Below, in pieces: positions 7,804 through 16,638 of a stretch of 64,000 nucleotides of DNA (position 1 is its first letter; each line of letters opens with the position of its first letter). The notes beneath the pieces were generated by a model, which saw nothing but the letters and a program-made list of their open reading frames with translations, was not told the origin of the DNA and did no database searches. The stretch is taken from contig NZ_APHW01000104.1 of assembly GCF_002741985.1 (NCBI RefSeq), forward strand, positions 241,546 to 305,545. Reading direction: 5' to 3'. The position numbers and the translations under genes are program-made. This stretch comes from Vibrio rotiferianus CAIM 577 = LMG 21460. GTDB lineage: Bacteria; Pseudomonadota; Gammaproteobacteria; Enterobacterales; Vibrionaceae.

Positions 7804-9735
7804 ATGCAAGATTCTGTTATTCAATTCAGCGATTTATCTCTGAATGATTCTATCCTTTCTGCTCTAGACGGAATGGGTTTCGTGTCACCAACTCCAATTC
7901 AGGCTGCGGCAATCCCACACCTATTGGAAGGTGCTGACGCGCTGGGTAAAGCACAGACGGGTACAGGTAAAACGGCAGCATTCTCTCTGCCTCTTCTAAA
8001 CAAACTAGATCTAAACCAACGTAAACCACAAGCAATCGTTCTTGCTCCAACTCGTGAGCTAGCGATTCAGGTTGCGGCTGAGATGAAGAACCTTGGTAAA
8101 AACATCAAGGGTCTTAAAGTTCTAGAAATCTACGGTGGTGCATCTATCGTAGATCAAATGCGTGCTCTTAAAAACGGTGCACACGTTGTTGTTGGTACTC
8201 CTGGCCGTGTTCAAGACCTTATCAACCGTGAACGTCTACATCTAGACGAAGTTAATACTTTCGTACTTGATGAAGCAGACGAAATGCTAAACATGGGTTT
8301 CGTGGACGACGTAACTGCGATCATGGAGCACGCTCCAGAATCAGCTCAACGCGTTCTATTCTCTGCAACTATGCCACCAATGCTGAAAAACATTGTTGAG
8401 CGCTTCCTACGTGATCCTGTAACTGTTGACGTTGCTGGTAAAAACCACACTGTAGACAAAGTTCAACAACAGTTCTGGGTAGTGAAGGGTGTAGAGAAAG
8501 ATGAAGCTATGTCTCGTCTTCTTGAAACTGAAGAAACTGACGCGTCAATCGTATTCGTACGTACTCGTCAAGACACTGAGCGTCTAGCTGATTGGCTATC
8601 TGCACGTGGCTTTAAAGCTGCAGCACTGCACGGTGATATTCCTCAGTCTCTACGTGAGCGTACTGTTGATCACATCAAACAAGGTGTTATCGACATCCTA
8701 GTTGCAACTGACGTTGTTGCTCGTGGCCTAGACGTTCCACGTATTACTCACGTATTTAACTACGACATCCCATTCGATGTTGAGTCTTACATCCACCGCA
8801 TCGGTCGTACTGGCCGTGCAGGACGTAAAGGTAAAGCGATCCTTCTAGTTCGTACTAACCAAATCCGTATGCTTCGTACTATCGAGCGTGTAACTAAGTC
8901 ATCTATGGAAGAAATCCAACTTCCTCTACGTGACCAAGTTGCAGAAGCTCGTCTAAGCAAGCTAGCGGCTGAACTGGAAGCTGAAAAAGAGCACAAAGCA
9001 CTAGACAAGTTCGCTGAGCTTGTTGAGAAGCTACAAACGTCTCTAGAAATTGAACCTGCGATGCTTGCAGCAATGCTTCTTAAGCGTCAGCAAGGTAAAC
9101 GTCCTCTATTCTACATTGGCGAAGACCCAATGGTAGAAGCGATTGAACGTGACAAGCAACGTCGTAAAGAGCGTCGTGAAGGTGGTCGTGACGGCGGTCG
9201 TAACTTCAACAACCAAGACTGGGATACTTACCAGCTTCAAGTTGGTCGCGAGCAAGGCGTTCAAGTTAAAGACATCGTTGGCGCTCTAGCAAACGAACTA
9301 GGTCTAGGCAAAGGTTCTATCGGTGCGATCAAGCTAGCGCAAGGTCACACATTCGTACAGCTACCTAAAGCAATGACTTCAGACGCTGCGAACAAGCTAA
9401 GCAAGCTACGTATTCGTCAACAAGATGTTGGTGCTGTAGTATGTGACTTCGATGACTTCCGTGAGTCTCGTGGTGGTCGCCGTGACGGTGGTCGTCGCGA
9501 TGGCGGTCGTCGTGATGGCGGTGGTTACCGTGGTAACCGCGATGGTAACCGTGAAGGTGGTCGTCGTGAAGGCGGTCGTCGCGAAGGTGGCTTCCGTGGT
9601 AACCGTGACGGCAACCGTGATGGTAACCGTGAAGGGGGCGAGCGTCGTTTCGATCGTAACCGTGGTGGTGATCACCGTGGTGCACACCGTGGCGAACGTG
9701 GTCACAGCCGTGGCCGTCGTACACAAGACGCATAA
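7804..9735 (+). CDS. deaD: Cold-shock DEAD-box RNA helicase DeaD (CsdA)
   Basis: ATP-dependent RNA helicase for ribosome assembly and mRNA decay at low temperature, 643 residues. Motifs in order: Q motif FVSPTPIQ (26-33), Walker A AQTGTGKT (50-57), PTRELA, GGAS, TPGR, DEAD (156-159), SAT (LFSATMP), ARGLDVP and HRIGRTGRAGRKG. A CsdA/DbpA-type RNA-binding domain follows (about 480-555, KDIVGALANELGLGKGSIGAI). The last ~85 residues are a low-complexity GGRRDGG / GNRDGN tail. ATG at 7804 after a GGATCCC spacer is the natural N-terminus. Codon use is strongly biased, as in highly expressed genes. A terminator follows closely. Confidence 0.96.
   Translation: MQDSVIQFSDLSLNDSILSALDGMGFVSPTPIQAAAIPHLLEGADALGKAQTGTGKTAAFSLPLLNKLDLNQRKPQAIVLAPTRELAIQVAAEMKNLGKNIKGLKVLEIYGGASIVDQMRALKNGAHVVVGTPGRVQDLINRERLHLDEVNTFVLDEADEMLNMGFVDDVTAIMEHAPESAQRVLFSATMPPMLKNIVERFLRDPVTVDVAGKNHTVDKVQQQFWVVKGVEKDEAMSRLLETEETDASIVFVRTRQDTERLADWLSARGFKAAALHGDIPQSLRERTVDHIKQGVIDILVATDVVARGLDVPRITHVFNYDIPFDVESYIHRIGRTGRAGRKGKAILLVRTNQIRMLRTIERVTKSSMEEIQLPLRDQVAEARLSKLAAELEAEKEHKALDKFAELVEKLQTSLEIEPAMLAAMLLKRQQGKRPLFYIGEDPMVEAIERDKQRRKERREGGRDGGRNFNNQDWDTYQLQVGREQGVQVKDIVGALANELGLGKGSIGAIKLAQGHTFVQLPKAMTSDAANKLSKLRIRQQDVGAVVCDFDDFRESRGGRRDGGRRDGGRRDGGGYRGNRDGNREGGRREGGRREGGFRGNRDGNRDGNREGGERRFDRNRGGDHRGAHRGERGHSRGRRTQDA
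9471..9716 (+). repeat. Degenerate short tandem repeat coding the DeaD Arg/Gly tail
   Basis: Imperfect 9-15-bp units of the type GGTGGTCGTCGTGA(C/A) and GGTAACCGTGA(T/C) encode GGRRDGG, GGRREGG and GNRDGN blocks. The same repetitiveness opens long antisense frames that are not genes. Repeat number is expected to vary between strains. Confidence 0.85.
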
Positions 9736-9772
9736 TATCTGCACACTATTGCATTAAAAAATAGTTGAATTT

Positions 9773-9802
9773 GAAAGCCGAGCACTTAGCTCGGCTTTTT
9801 TG
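9773..9802 (+). terminator. deaD terminator
   Basis: Stem AGCCGAG / CTCGGCT with a seven-base loop followed by T6. Confidence 0.9.
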
Positions 9803-10095
9803 TCTCTGCTTATCTATCTCACCCATTCAAAAAAATTCGTAATATTTTTGCTTTATTCTTCATTTATTGACGTTTTTAAGTGTCTGATTCCACTTTAGTT
9901 GAGTGAGGCAATATATTTCACGGCTAAAATAAATTTTAAAATTGCGTTAGATCAACAAAAATCACGCAAACGAACAACTAACTCTAAAAGATAGTTGAAA
10001 GATTAAAAAATTATTGAATAATAGGTCTTACAAACAAGAAGTACACAGCGCAACTGCGCAATTACAACCTTTGCTCCACAACAGGAAACTATTTC
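9803..10095 (+). other. Intergenic region upstream of ackA
   Basis: AT-rich, no gene seen. AGGAAACTATTTC just before the ATG at 10096 supplies the ribosome site. TTAGATCAACAAAAATCACG near 9946-9965 is a possible site for a CRP/FNR-type regulator, but I cannot support a specific assignment. Confidence 0.4.
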
Positions 10096-11289
10096 ATGTC
10101 TAATTCGTTTGTACTGGTGATCAACTCTGGTAGCTCATCACTAAAATTTGCGGTAATCGACTCTCAATCTGGCGATGCTGTATTGAGTGGTTTGGGCGAG
10201 TGCTTTGGTCTTTCAGACGCTCGTATGAGCTGGAAATTCAACGGTGAGAAATTTGAGTACGCTATTCAGGGCGATGAGAATCACCATCAACTTGCAGTAG
10301 CAAAGTTAGTTGAGTTAGTAAAAGAGTACAAATTAATTGAAGATGTTGTTGCTGTTGGCCACCGAGTGGTTCACGGCGGTGAGAAGTTTACTAAAACAGT
10401 CCGTTTAGATGAGTCTGTTATTGCAGACGTAGAAGCGCTAAGTGATTTAGCTCCTCTACATAACCTTGCTCATGCGATTGGTATGCGTGCTTCAATGGCG
10501 GCATTCCCTGAGCTACCTCAGTTTGCTGTATTTGATACTGCTTTCCACCAAACAATGCCTGCAAAAGCTTACACTGGCGCAATCGCGAAAGAACTTTACA
10601 CAGACTTCGGTATTCGTCGTTACGGTTTCCACGGTACTAGCCACTACTTCGTAAGCCGTGAAGCTGCGAAGATGATCAACAAACCAGTTGAAGAGTCTAG
10701 CTTCATCTCTGTTCACTTAGGTAACGGTGCTTCTGTTTGTGCAATTAACAACGGCGAATCTGTTGATACGTCTATGGGCTTCACGCCACTGTCTGGTCTA
10801 ATGATGGGTACACGTTGTGGTGACCTTGACCCAGGCATCATTGAGTACCTACTTAAGAAAGGTTGGTCTCAAGAGAAAGTGTTCAACTCACTGAACAAAG
10901 CTTCTGGCTTCTTAGGCGTATCTGGCCTAACAAGCGATGCTCGCGGTATTTTGGAAGCGATGGAAGAGGGTCACGAAGGTGCAACTCTAGCATTCCAAGT
11001 ATTCACTTACCGTGTGTCTAAATACATCGCGTCTTACCTTGCTGCTTTAGATTCATTCGACGGCATCATCTTCACAGGCGGTATCGGCGAAAACTCGATG
11101 CCAATCCGTAGTGAAATCCTGAAGAACCTAAAACTACTAGGTTTTGTTGAAGATGTGAAAGGTAACGAAGATGCTCGATTTGGTAACGCAGGTGTTGTTG
11201 CTACATCTGAGTTGCTAGGTGCGAAAGCACTGGTTATTCCTACCAACGAAGAGTGGGTAATCGCTCAACAGTCGGTAGAACTGCTGTAA
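10096..11289 (+). CDS. ackA: Acetate kinase
   Basis: Catalyses acetate + ATP <-> acetyl phosphate + ADP in the cytoplasm. At 397 residues it has the normal length. ASKHA-fold motifs are intact: VINSGSSSLKF at the N-terminus (both acetokinase signatures are readable), RVVHGGEKF with the substrate Arg, FDTAFHQTMP with the catalytic Asp, GFHGTSH, HLGNGASV, and GGIGENS near the C-terminus. No phosphotransacetylase gene follows, unlike the usual ackA-pta operon, so this is probably the second, stand-alone acetate kinase that vibrios carry. Strong codon bias. It is convergent with the cytochrome operon and shares its terminator. Confidence 0.95.
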   Translation: MSNSFVLVINSGSSSLKFAVIDSQSGDAVLSGLGECFGLSDARMSWKFNGEKFEYAIQGDENHHQLAVAKLVELVKEYKLIEDVVAVGHRVVHGGEKFTKTVRLDESVIADVEALSDLAPLHNLAHAIGMRASMAAFPELPQFAVFDTAFHQTMPAKAYTGAIAKELYTDFGIRRYGFHGTSHYFVSREAAKMINKPVEESSFISVHLGNGASVCAINNGESVDTSMGFTPLSGLMMGTRCGDLDPGIIEYLLKKGWSQEKVFNSLNKASGFLGVSGLTSDARGILEAMEEGHEGATLAFQVFTYRVSKYIASYLAALDSFDGIIFTGGIGENSMPIRSEILKNLKLLGFVEDVKGNEDARFGNAGVVATSELLGAKALVIPTNEEWVIAQQSVELL

Positions 11290-11315
11290 AACGGCAAAAT
11301 TTTGGGAACTAAGTT

Positions 11316-11348
11316 AAAGCCCTTTCCGGTTGGAAAGGGCTTTTTTTG
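11316..11348. terminator. Terminator shared by ackA and the cytochrome operon
   Basis: A 9-bp GC-rich stem GCCCTTTCC / GGAAAGGGC followed by T7 on the plus strand. It lies between convergent ackA and the ccoP-like gene; the T-run favours ackA. Confidence 0.88.
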
Positions 11349-11368
11349 TGGTTGGATTCTACAAGTTA

Positions 11369-13525
11369 TTACCGAATATTGATGTTGTTATCACGCCTGT
11401 CATACATGTCTGGCGTGGTATGAAGCCCTCCAGCGTACCCAGCCGCTTCCAGTGTTTCTCTCACTTCTCGAACATCCTCAGCGGTAACCTCTTGTTGTTG
11501 GTCTCCGAGGTGTTTACGTACAAAGGTAATGAGCTCGGCTAAACTGGCGTCGGAGAGGATATCCTCAAAACTCGCCATCGGCATAAAGTTACGCTCTGGG
11601 TCGATGTAGGTGGGTTGTAAGCCACGCACTGTTACAGCAATGGTGTTGAATGGGTCACTGTGCATGATAATGCCGTTGTTTAGCAATGTTGGTGCAATTG
11701 GGTCACGTCCTTTACCATCGTTGCCGTGACAAGCGCCACAAGTCTGTTTATAGACGGTGTAGATTGGAGCTTGATAGGCGGCGTCATCGAATCCTTTAGG
11801 CTCTAGTTGTACGGCGTCGGTGGCAATAAAGTTGTTCACGTCGCCACTGAGCAAGTAGTAGGACATGGATTCAATGTCTTCACGCGTCATTAAACTCAAG
11901 CTGTTCTTCACGACATCCGCCATCCCGGCAAACGCGGTGCCTTTGTCTGAATGACCAGTGTGTAAGAAGTCGGTCAACGTCTTTTCATCCCAACCGCCAA
12001 CGTACAACTCTGTTGAGGTAATATCAGGCGCATTCCAGCCGTCTATCAAGTTACCTTGGAAGATACGCTCAGGAATTAGGGCTTGAGCAATGTTGCGCGG
12101 TGTGTGGCACTCTGAGCAATGTCCTAAGCCTGCTACCCAATATTTGCCTTTCTGCCATTTCTCAACATCTTCTACGTGTCCTTCAAGTTCTTGAGGCAAG
12201 CTGTAGTCGATTGGGTCGGTATCCATAAAAACGATATTCCAGCCTAGCAAACCAAGACGGATGTTAGATGGGAACATCATATGGTTTTCATCGTTACGAC
12301 GAGCTACCGCAGGGATAGATTGCATGAATTCCCACAAATCCGTCATGTCTTGTTCCGTGAGGTATTGATAAGACGTGTAGGGCATAGCAGGGTACAGGTA
12401 ACCATGTTTGCCTTTCCCCTTCACAAGCGCATCTCGGAAGTCATCATAATCATACTCACCGATTCCTGCACTGGCATGGGGCGTGATATTAGTGGAGTAG
12501 ATGGTGCCAAATGGGGTAACGAACGGTAGACCGCCAGCAAAAGGTTCGCCGCCTTCTGCACTATGACAAGCCACACAGTCCCCGGCATGGGCTAGGTACT
12601 CACCGCGTTTAACCGACTCAGCATTCAGCGCTGCGAGTTTCTGCTCTTGCTCTTCACCCGCTTTACGGATGTAGGCACCAAGTGCGAGGATTTCGTGCTC
12701 AGAAAGTTGGTTTTCAAACGCAGGCATTAAGTTGTTTAAACCGTAATTGATGGTGTGTTGAATCTCCTCGATACTCCCGCCATGTAGCCAGACACTGTCT
12801 GATAGATCTGGCACACCCGTTTGTTGATTTGCGATGGATCCATCACCGTGACATGAAGAGCAGTATTCGACGAACAAACTCTTACCTAATTCAACTTTCA
12901 CTTCTGGCACGTCACTGTGGCGCTGATTAAGGGATGCAAGGTAATAGGCGACTTTGTCGACTTCGTCTTTCCTCATGACCTCTACCCAGCCCGGCATGGC
13001 GCCGTTACGACCTTTGGCGATGGAGTGAATTAGAGCATTGTCATCACCACCATACATCCACTCCTTATCGATCAGGTTAGGGAAGTGCTTTTGGCCTTGG
13101 GCGTTGTCTCGGTGACAAGCGGCACAATGGGTTTGAAACAGCATACGACCAGAGAGGACGATTTCTTCGTTTTGTGCCAATGCGTCGAGTGACGTGCCCG
13201 TGACTTGGCTAAATTGCTCATCAAGCGTGGTTGAAGGTGCGCTGAGTTTATCGTCACCTTGATCGTAATTCGCCAAACCTTTCCATTCGCCTAAGCCTGG
13301 ATATAGCACTAGGTATCCTGCTGATAACAGAAAGGCGACCGCGTAACTGACAAACAGTAATTTAGGTGGTGGCGCGTCTTTTTCATCAATGCCATCAAAG
13401 GAGGCAATGGTATGGTCTTGGTCAGCTTTATGGTTGCTACGCCAATACTTGATGATGACAGACACCATCAATATGAAGAAGACAAGTGTGGCGGCAATTG
13501 CCCACCAGTTCCAGAATGTGCTCAT
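11369..13525 (-). CDS. Pentaheme CcoP-like cytochrome c fusion
   Basis: Membrane-anchored multiheme c-type cytochrome, 718 residues, in place of the usual ~300-residue diheme CcoP of cbb3 oxidase. Two N-terminal membrane helices (about 5-27 and 56-76, CcoP-like) are followed by five CxxCH sites: C134-H138, C222-H226, C317-H321, C470-H474 and C596-H600. The first two domains match CcoP. Residues ~305-680 resemble the triheme cytochrome c subunit of membrane alcohol/gluconate dehydrogenases (RGEYLAHAGDCVACHS, then FAGG.P..TPFGTIYSTNITP). It overlaps ccoO by four bases and sits last in the operon. Likely role: periplasmic electron delivery to CcoN, perhaps directly from a periplasmic dehydrogenase. 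The fusion is clear; the donor is inference. Confidence 0.85.
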   Translation of the reverse strand: MSTFWNWWAIAATLVFFILMVSVIIKYWRSNHKADQDHTIASFDGIDEKDAPPPKLLFVSYAVAFLLSAGYLVLYPGLGEWKGLANYDQGDDKLSAPSTTLDEQFSQVTGTSLDALAQNEEIVLSGRMLFQTHCAACHRDNAQGQKHFPNLIDKEWMYGGDDNALIHSIAKGRNGAMPGWVEVMRKDEVDKVAYYLASLNQRHSDVPEVKVELGKSLFVEYCSSCHGDGSIANQQTGVPDLSDSVWLHGGSIEEIQHTINYGLNNLMPAFENQLSEHEILALGAYIRKAGEEQEQKLAALNAESVKRGEYLAHAGDCVACHSAEGGEPFAGGLPFVTPFGTIYSTNITPHASAGIGEYDYDDFRDALVKGKGKHGYLYPAMPYTSYQYLTEQDMTDLWEFMQSIPAVARRNDENHMMFPSNIRLGLLGWNIVFMDTDPIDYSLPQELEGHVEDVEKWQKGKYWVAGLGHCSECHTPRNIAQALIPERIFQGNLIDGWNAPDITSTELYVGGWDEKTLTDFLHTGHSDKGTAFAGMADVVKNSLSLMTREDIESMSYYLLSGDVNNFIATDAVQLEPKGFDDAAYQAPIYTVYKQTCGACHGNDGKGRDPIAPTLLNNGIIMHSDPFNTIAVTVRGLQPTYIDPERNFMPMASFEDILSDASLAELITFVRKHLGDQQQEVTAEDVREVRETLEAAGYAGGLHTTPDMYDRRDNNINIR

Positions 13526-14133
13526 TGTGCCACCTCCTGTGCTGTGTCTTGACCAAGGCTTTGAAGATAACGAATCAGAGCTTCCGCTTTGGTTTTACCG
13601 CGTATTTGTAATCTCGCGTCTGAGATCTCTTGGTCGGTGTAGGGCACGCCCAACGTACGCAGCGTTTCCATCTTGTTACCAATGGCGTTACCAGACAATG
13701 TCTGTTCAAACAACCAAGGATAAGCTGGCATGATGGATGTCGGAACGACTTGGCGTGGGTCGATAAGATGCAACACATGCCATTGGTCCGAATACTTACG
13801 TCCAAGATTGGTTAGGTCTGGGCCAGTGCGTTTGGAACCCCACAAGTTAGGGAACTCGTAAATATCATCGGACTCTTGGTTCGCGCGTCCGTTACGTTTG
13901 ATTTCGGGTTCTAGCGGGCGAACCATCTGCGTGTGGCACACATGGCAACCTTCGCTGATGTAGATATCGCGACCAGCAAGCTCCAACGCGGTTAACGGCT
14001 TCGCTAAACTGCCTTTGGCGATGTCGTCAGTACGCAGGATGTTAGGCACCACCCAAACTGCAAGAGAGAAGGAGGCCACAACAACGGTGGTGATGATCAA
14101 GATGATCACTGAATGCGTAAAGTCTTTGCTCAT
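13522..14133 (-). CDS. ccoO: cbb3-type cytochrome c oxidase subunit II (CcoO)
   Basis: Monoheme membrane-anchored cytochrome c of a cbb3-type oxidase, 203 residues. One N-terminal transmembrane helix (about 8-30) precedes the heme site CHVCH (C63-H67) in the CcoO signature GRDIYISEGCHVCHTQM. The conserved segments WGSKRTGPDL and MPAYPWL follow, the latter with the axial Met. It receives electrons from CcoP and passes them to CcoN in the inner membrane. It starts one base before the ccoN stop and ends overlapping the ccoP-like start, so the three are translationally coupled. No ccoQ lies between. Confidence 0.93.
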   Translation of the reverse strand: MSKDFTHSVIILIITTVVVASFSLAVWVVPNILRTDDIAKGSLAKPLTALELAGRDIYISEGCHVCHTQMVRPLEPEIKRNGRANQESDDIYEFPNLWGSKRTGPDLTNLGRKYSDQWHVLHLIDPRQVVPTSIMPAYPWLFEQTLSGNAIGNKMETLRTLGVPYTDQEISDARLQIRGKTKAEALIRYLQSLGQDTAQEVAQ

Positions 14134-14134
14134 C

Positions 14135-15544
14135 TTATGCCTCCTTCGCTACCAGTACGGACGGAGAGCGTACGGTCTTGTACAAGTTGAATGCCATCAG
14201 GAACAAGCCGAGCACAAAGAGCGCACCACCAAAGAAGCGCAGGAACAACCATGGTGCTTTAAAGTTCATGGCTTCGATAAAGCTGTATACCAGCTCACCA
14301 TTCTCGTTCTGAGTGAGCCACATGTAGCCTTCACCAATACCGGCCACCCAAAGTGCGATGGCATAAATGGCAACACCTGCATGGGCAAGCCAGAAGTGCC
14401 ATTTGATCAGTCGCTTCGACCACAGTTCTGTCTTGTTCCACAGGCGTGGGATGAAGTAGTAGAACACCGCAATGCCAGACATGCCCACCCAGCCTAATGC
14501 GCCAGAATGAACGTGCCCGATCACCCATTCGGTGTTGTGCGCCAGCATATTGAACCAGCGAATGGCAAGCAGAGGCCCTTCAAAAGTGGCTAAGCAGTAG
14601 TACAGAATGGCCGAAAAGAAGAACAAGCAAATATAGTCAGATTTGAGTTTCTCTTTATTTTGCAGGAGTGTCATCGCACTGTTTAAAGCACCTGCCCAAG
14701 ACGGAAGCCATAGAATGAGTGACATAATGATGCCGATGTTTTGCACCCAAACCGGTACCGACGAGTAAACCAAGTGGTGCGTACCCGCCCAGGTGTAAAA
14801 GCCAACTAAGCCCCAAAAGTGGATCACAGACAAACGATAAGAGTAGATAGGGCGATCAGCGGCTTTGGGAATGAAGTAATAGTTCATCCCAATTACACCC
14901 GCAGTCAGCAAAAAGCCTACCGCGTTATGACCCCACCACCATTGGACAATGGCATCTTGTGCACCAGCAAAGACGGAATAGGATTTCATCAGTGAGACGG
15001 GCATTGCGAGATTGTTCACGACGAAGATCATCGCAATCACGATAATGAAGGCGGCAAAGAACCAGTTTGCTACAAAGATATGGTCTACTTTGCGCTTGGC
15101 AATCGTGCCAAAGAACAGCACGGCATAAAGCACCCATACCAAGACGATTAAGACGTCGATTGGCCATTCCAACTCCGCATATTCTTTTGATGTCGTGTAG
15201 CCAGCGGGTAGGGTAATAAGCGCCAAGAGCAGAACGAGTTGCCATCCCCAGAATACCATCCAAGACAAGCTCTGGTTGAACAAATTACAACGGCCAGTGC
15301 GCTGGGCAATGTAGAGCGAAGTACCCATTAAAATGTTTACGACAAAGCCGTATATCACACCAGATGTGTGTAGAGGTCTCAGACGACCGAATTGGAAATA
15401 TTGCGAATCAAAGTTCAGAATGGGCCAGTACAACTGCGCAGCTAGAATGACACCGATGATCATCCCCGCAATCGCCCAAACCAACGATGCCAACACAAAA
15501 TACTTCACAACTTGAGTGTTGTATTGTGTAGTTGTTTGATCCAT
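14135..15544 (-). CDS. ccoN: cbb3-type cytochrome c oxidase subunit I (CcoN)
   Basis: Catalytic heme-copper subunit (heme b, heme b3, CuB) that reduces O2 to water and pumps protons; 469 residues with about 12 membrane helices. Visible ligands are LHTSGVIYGF (low-spin heme His), WWWGHNAVGFLLTAG (CuB His), YSYRLSVIHFWGLVGFY with the helix-7 Tyr typical of the cbb3 class, WAGTHHLVY (CuB His pair), and AHNTEWVIGHVHSGALGW (heme ligands). It is second in a minus-strand operon after a small cytochrome c. No ccoGHIS assembly genes are present here, so assembly must rely on another locus. Confidence 0.93.
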   Translation of the reverse strand: MDQTTTQYNTQVVKYFVLASLVWAIAGMIIGVILAAQLYWPILNFDSQYFQFGRLRPLHTSGVIYGFVVNILMGTSLYIAQRTGRCNLFNQSLSWMVFWGWQLVLLLALITLPAGYTTSKEYAELEWPIDVLIVLVWVLYAVLFFGTIAKRKVDHIFVANWFFAAFIIVIAMIFVVNNLAMPVSLMKSYSVFAGAQDAIVQWWWGHNAVGFLLTAGVIGMNYYFIPKAADRPIYSYRLSVIHFWGLVGFYTWAGTHHLVYSSVPVWVQNIGIIMSLILWLPSWAGALNSAMTLLQNKEKLKSDYICLFFFSAILYYCLATFEGPLLAIRWFNMLAHNTEWVIGHVHSGALGWVGMSGIAVFYYFIPRLWNKTELWSKRLIKWHFWLAHAGVAIYAIALWVAGIGEGYMWLTQNENGELVYSFIEAMNFKAPWLFLRFFGGALFVLGLFLMAFNLYKTVRSPSVLVAKEA

Positions 15545-15559
15545 AAGAACGCTCCTCGT

Positions 15560-15949
15560 TTAAGGCTGGGGCTCGTTATCTGACGATGAATGCTCGTTCC
15601 CTAACTGCGAGTAATAGTGCGCGATGTCTTCTATATCTTGATCAGACAGGGCGTCGGCTTGCTGCTGCATTAGTACCGCCAAACCACTGGTCCGCTCCCG
15701 CGCTTTGTAATCTTTCAAAGAAGAGATCAGGTAGCTTTTTTTCTGACCGCGTAGGTTTGGATAGGCGTCGATGGTAGAGATGCCGTCAGCACCGTGACAT
15801 GTCATACATACTTTCGCTTTCTCTTTACCAACCTCAAATTGCTCATCGACTTTGGCGTCAGATGCGAAAGTGAAAGGAGAGAAGCACATCGTGGCGAGGA
15901 GAGCCGCCTTTATACCTGTGCTCATGAAATGCGTGTTCTTTAATCTCAT
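15560..15949 (-). CDS. Small periplasmic cytochrome c (class I)
   Basis: A 129-residue monoheme cytochrome and first gene of the oxidase operon. A signal peptide (about 1-29, ending FTFA) precedes CMTCHG, with DAYPNLRGQ and a C-terminal helix DQDIEDIAHYYSQLG in the usual positions. The ATG at 15949 is preceded by AGGGA; a GTG immediately before it is also in frame. It is 15 bp upstream of ccoN. Likely role: soluble electron carrier to the CcoO/CcoP subunits, comparable to cytochrome c4/c5-type donors. The specific donor is unknown. Confidence 0.85.
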   Translation of the reverse strand: MRLKNTHFMSTGIKAALLATMCFSPFTFASDAKVDEQFEVGKEKAKVCMTCHGADGISTIDAYPNLRGQKKSYLISSLKDYKARERTSGLAVLMQQQADALSDQDIEDIAHYYSQLGNEHSSSDNEPQP

Positions 15950-16272
15950 CACTGTTTCCCTAGTAAATTGAATGCGTTTTTCACTAACTTGGGCGTTTTA
16001 TGCCAGCACTTCGCTCATGTTGGTGAGGTGATAGTCTGGCACGTTTTTATTGTTGTACGGTAAAGAGTAGCGCGTACTGGCTTTATCGCTATGTACGAGA
16101 CAAATTAGTTGTAGATTTAATTACTAATACGCACCAATTAAGTGGAATGGACAAAATCATTACCAATACAACTAAAGTGAAAATAGGCGGTTAGCTTTTG
16201 ATGTTTGAAAGTTGGTGAGTTTTGTTTGATTTGAGTGGGTTTTGCGCTGTTTTAAAAGGATTAAGGAAGTTG
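15950..16272. other. Intergenic region upstream of the cytochrome operon, with a possible gene fragment
   Basis: No complete gene. On the minus strand, 15998-16120 is an open stretch of about 40 codons ending ...YNNKNVPDYHLTNMSEVLA before TAA. It has no usable start near its beginning, and its composition is protein-like. The ending recalls HAD-hydrolase C-termini, so it may be a decayed gene end. Nothing resembling a canonical FNR box (TTGAT-N4-ATCAA) was found before the cytochrome gene. Confidence 0.3.
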
Positions 16273-16304
16273 AAAACCGCTCTGGCTTTAGCCAGAGCGG
16301 TTGG
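16273..16304 (-). terminator. Terminator of the small membrane protein gene
   Basis: Perfect 12-bp stem AACCGCTCTGGC / GCCAGAGCGGTT with a four-base loop, followed on the minus strand by TTTTC. It lies about 20 bp beyond the reconstructed original stop codon of the gene now interrupted by the MITE, so it was probably that gene's terminator. Confidence 0.75.
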
Positions 16305-16357
16305 AGAATGAGAGCTCTTCGAAAGAAAACTATCGACCGCGATAGATCATCATGTCA

Positions 16358-16638
16358 TATACCCAAGTAACCTCGAGATGCTTGGTTCAGCGAGAATGAC
16401 TTGGTTTGTAGACGCGCGGCGATTTAAAGGTCTAGTGGGTCTAAATCAAGAATCGACAACAATGTATACAAGCCAAGACCCTTACTATTTGTAAAGAGGG
16501 CCCTTCGGGAGCGTGTCATTGACTCGATCTCTGCTTCAAACAACTTGGAAAGAGCTCGCTATTCCACTGCGTTGTTTTCCTTGACCTCGAATCAATGACA
16601 ACGCTCTGAATCTAGCATTTTGAAGTCACTTGGGTATA
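16358..16638. mobile_element. MITE-like element with TACCCAAGT ends, TA target duplication
   Basis: A non-coding 277-bp element (16360-16636) flanked by TA on both sides (16358-16359 and 16637-16638). The ends are imperfect inverted repeats over about 33 bp: TACCCAAGTAACCTCGAGAT on the left, and TACCCAAGTGACTTCAAAAT read inward from the right. No transposase is encoded. I recall this TATACCCAAGT...ACTTGGGTATA sequence as a common dispersed repeat in vibrios. It inserted into the 3' end of the small membrane protein gene. Confidence 0.8.

Noticed and set aside
9471..9716. Possible CRISPR-like or minisatellite array
   Set aside because: The repeats keep the deaD reading frame and have no spacers; they encode the protein tail.
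9365..9757. Long antisense and alternate-frame open readings over the DeaD tail
   Set aside because: They are products of the Arg/Gly-coding repeats (His/Asp-rich, Thr/Val-rich strings) and have no start signals.
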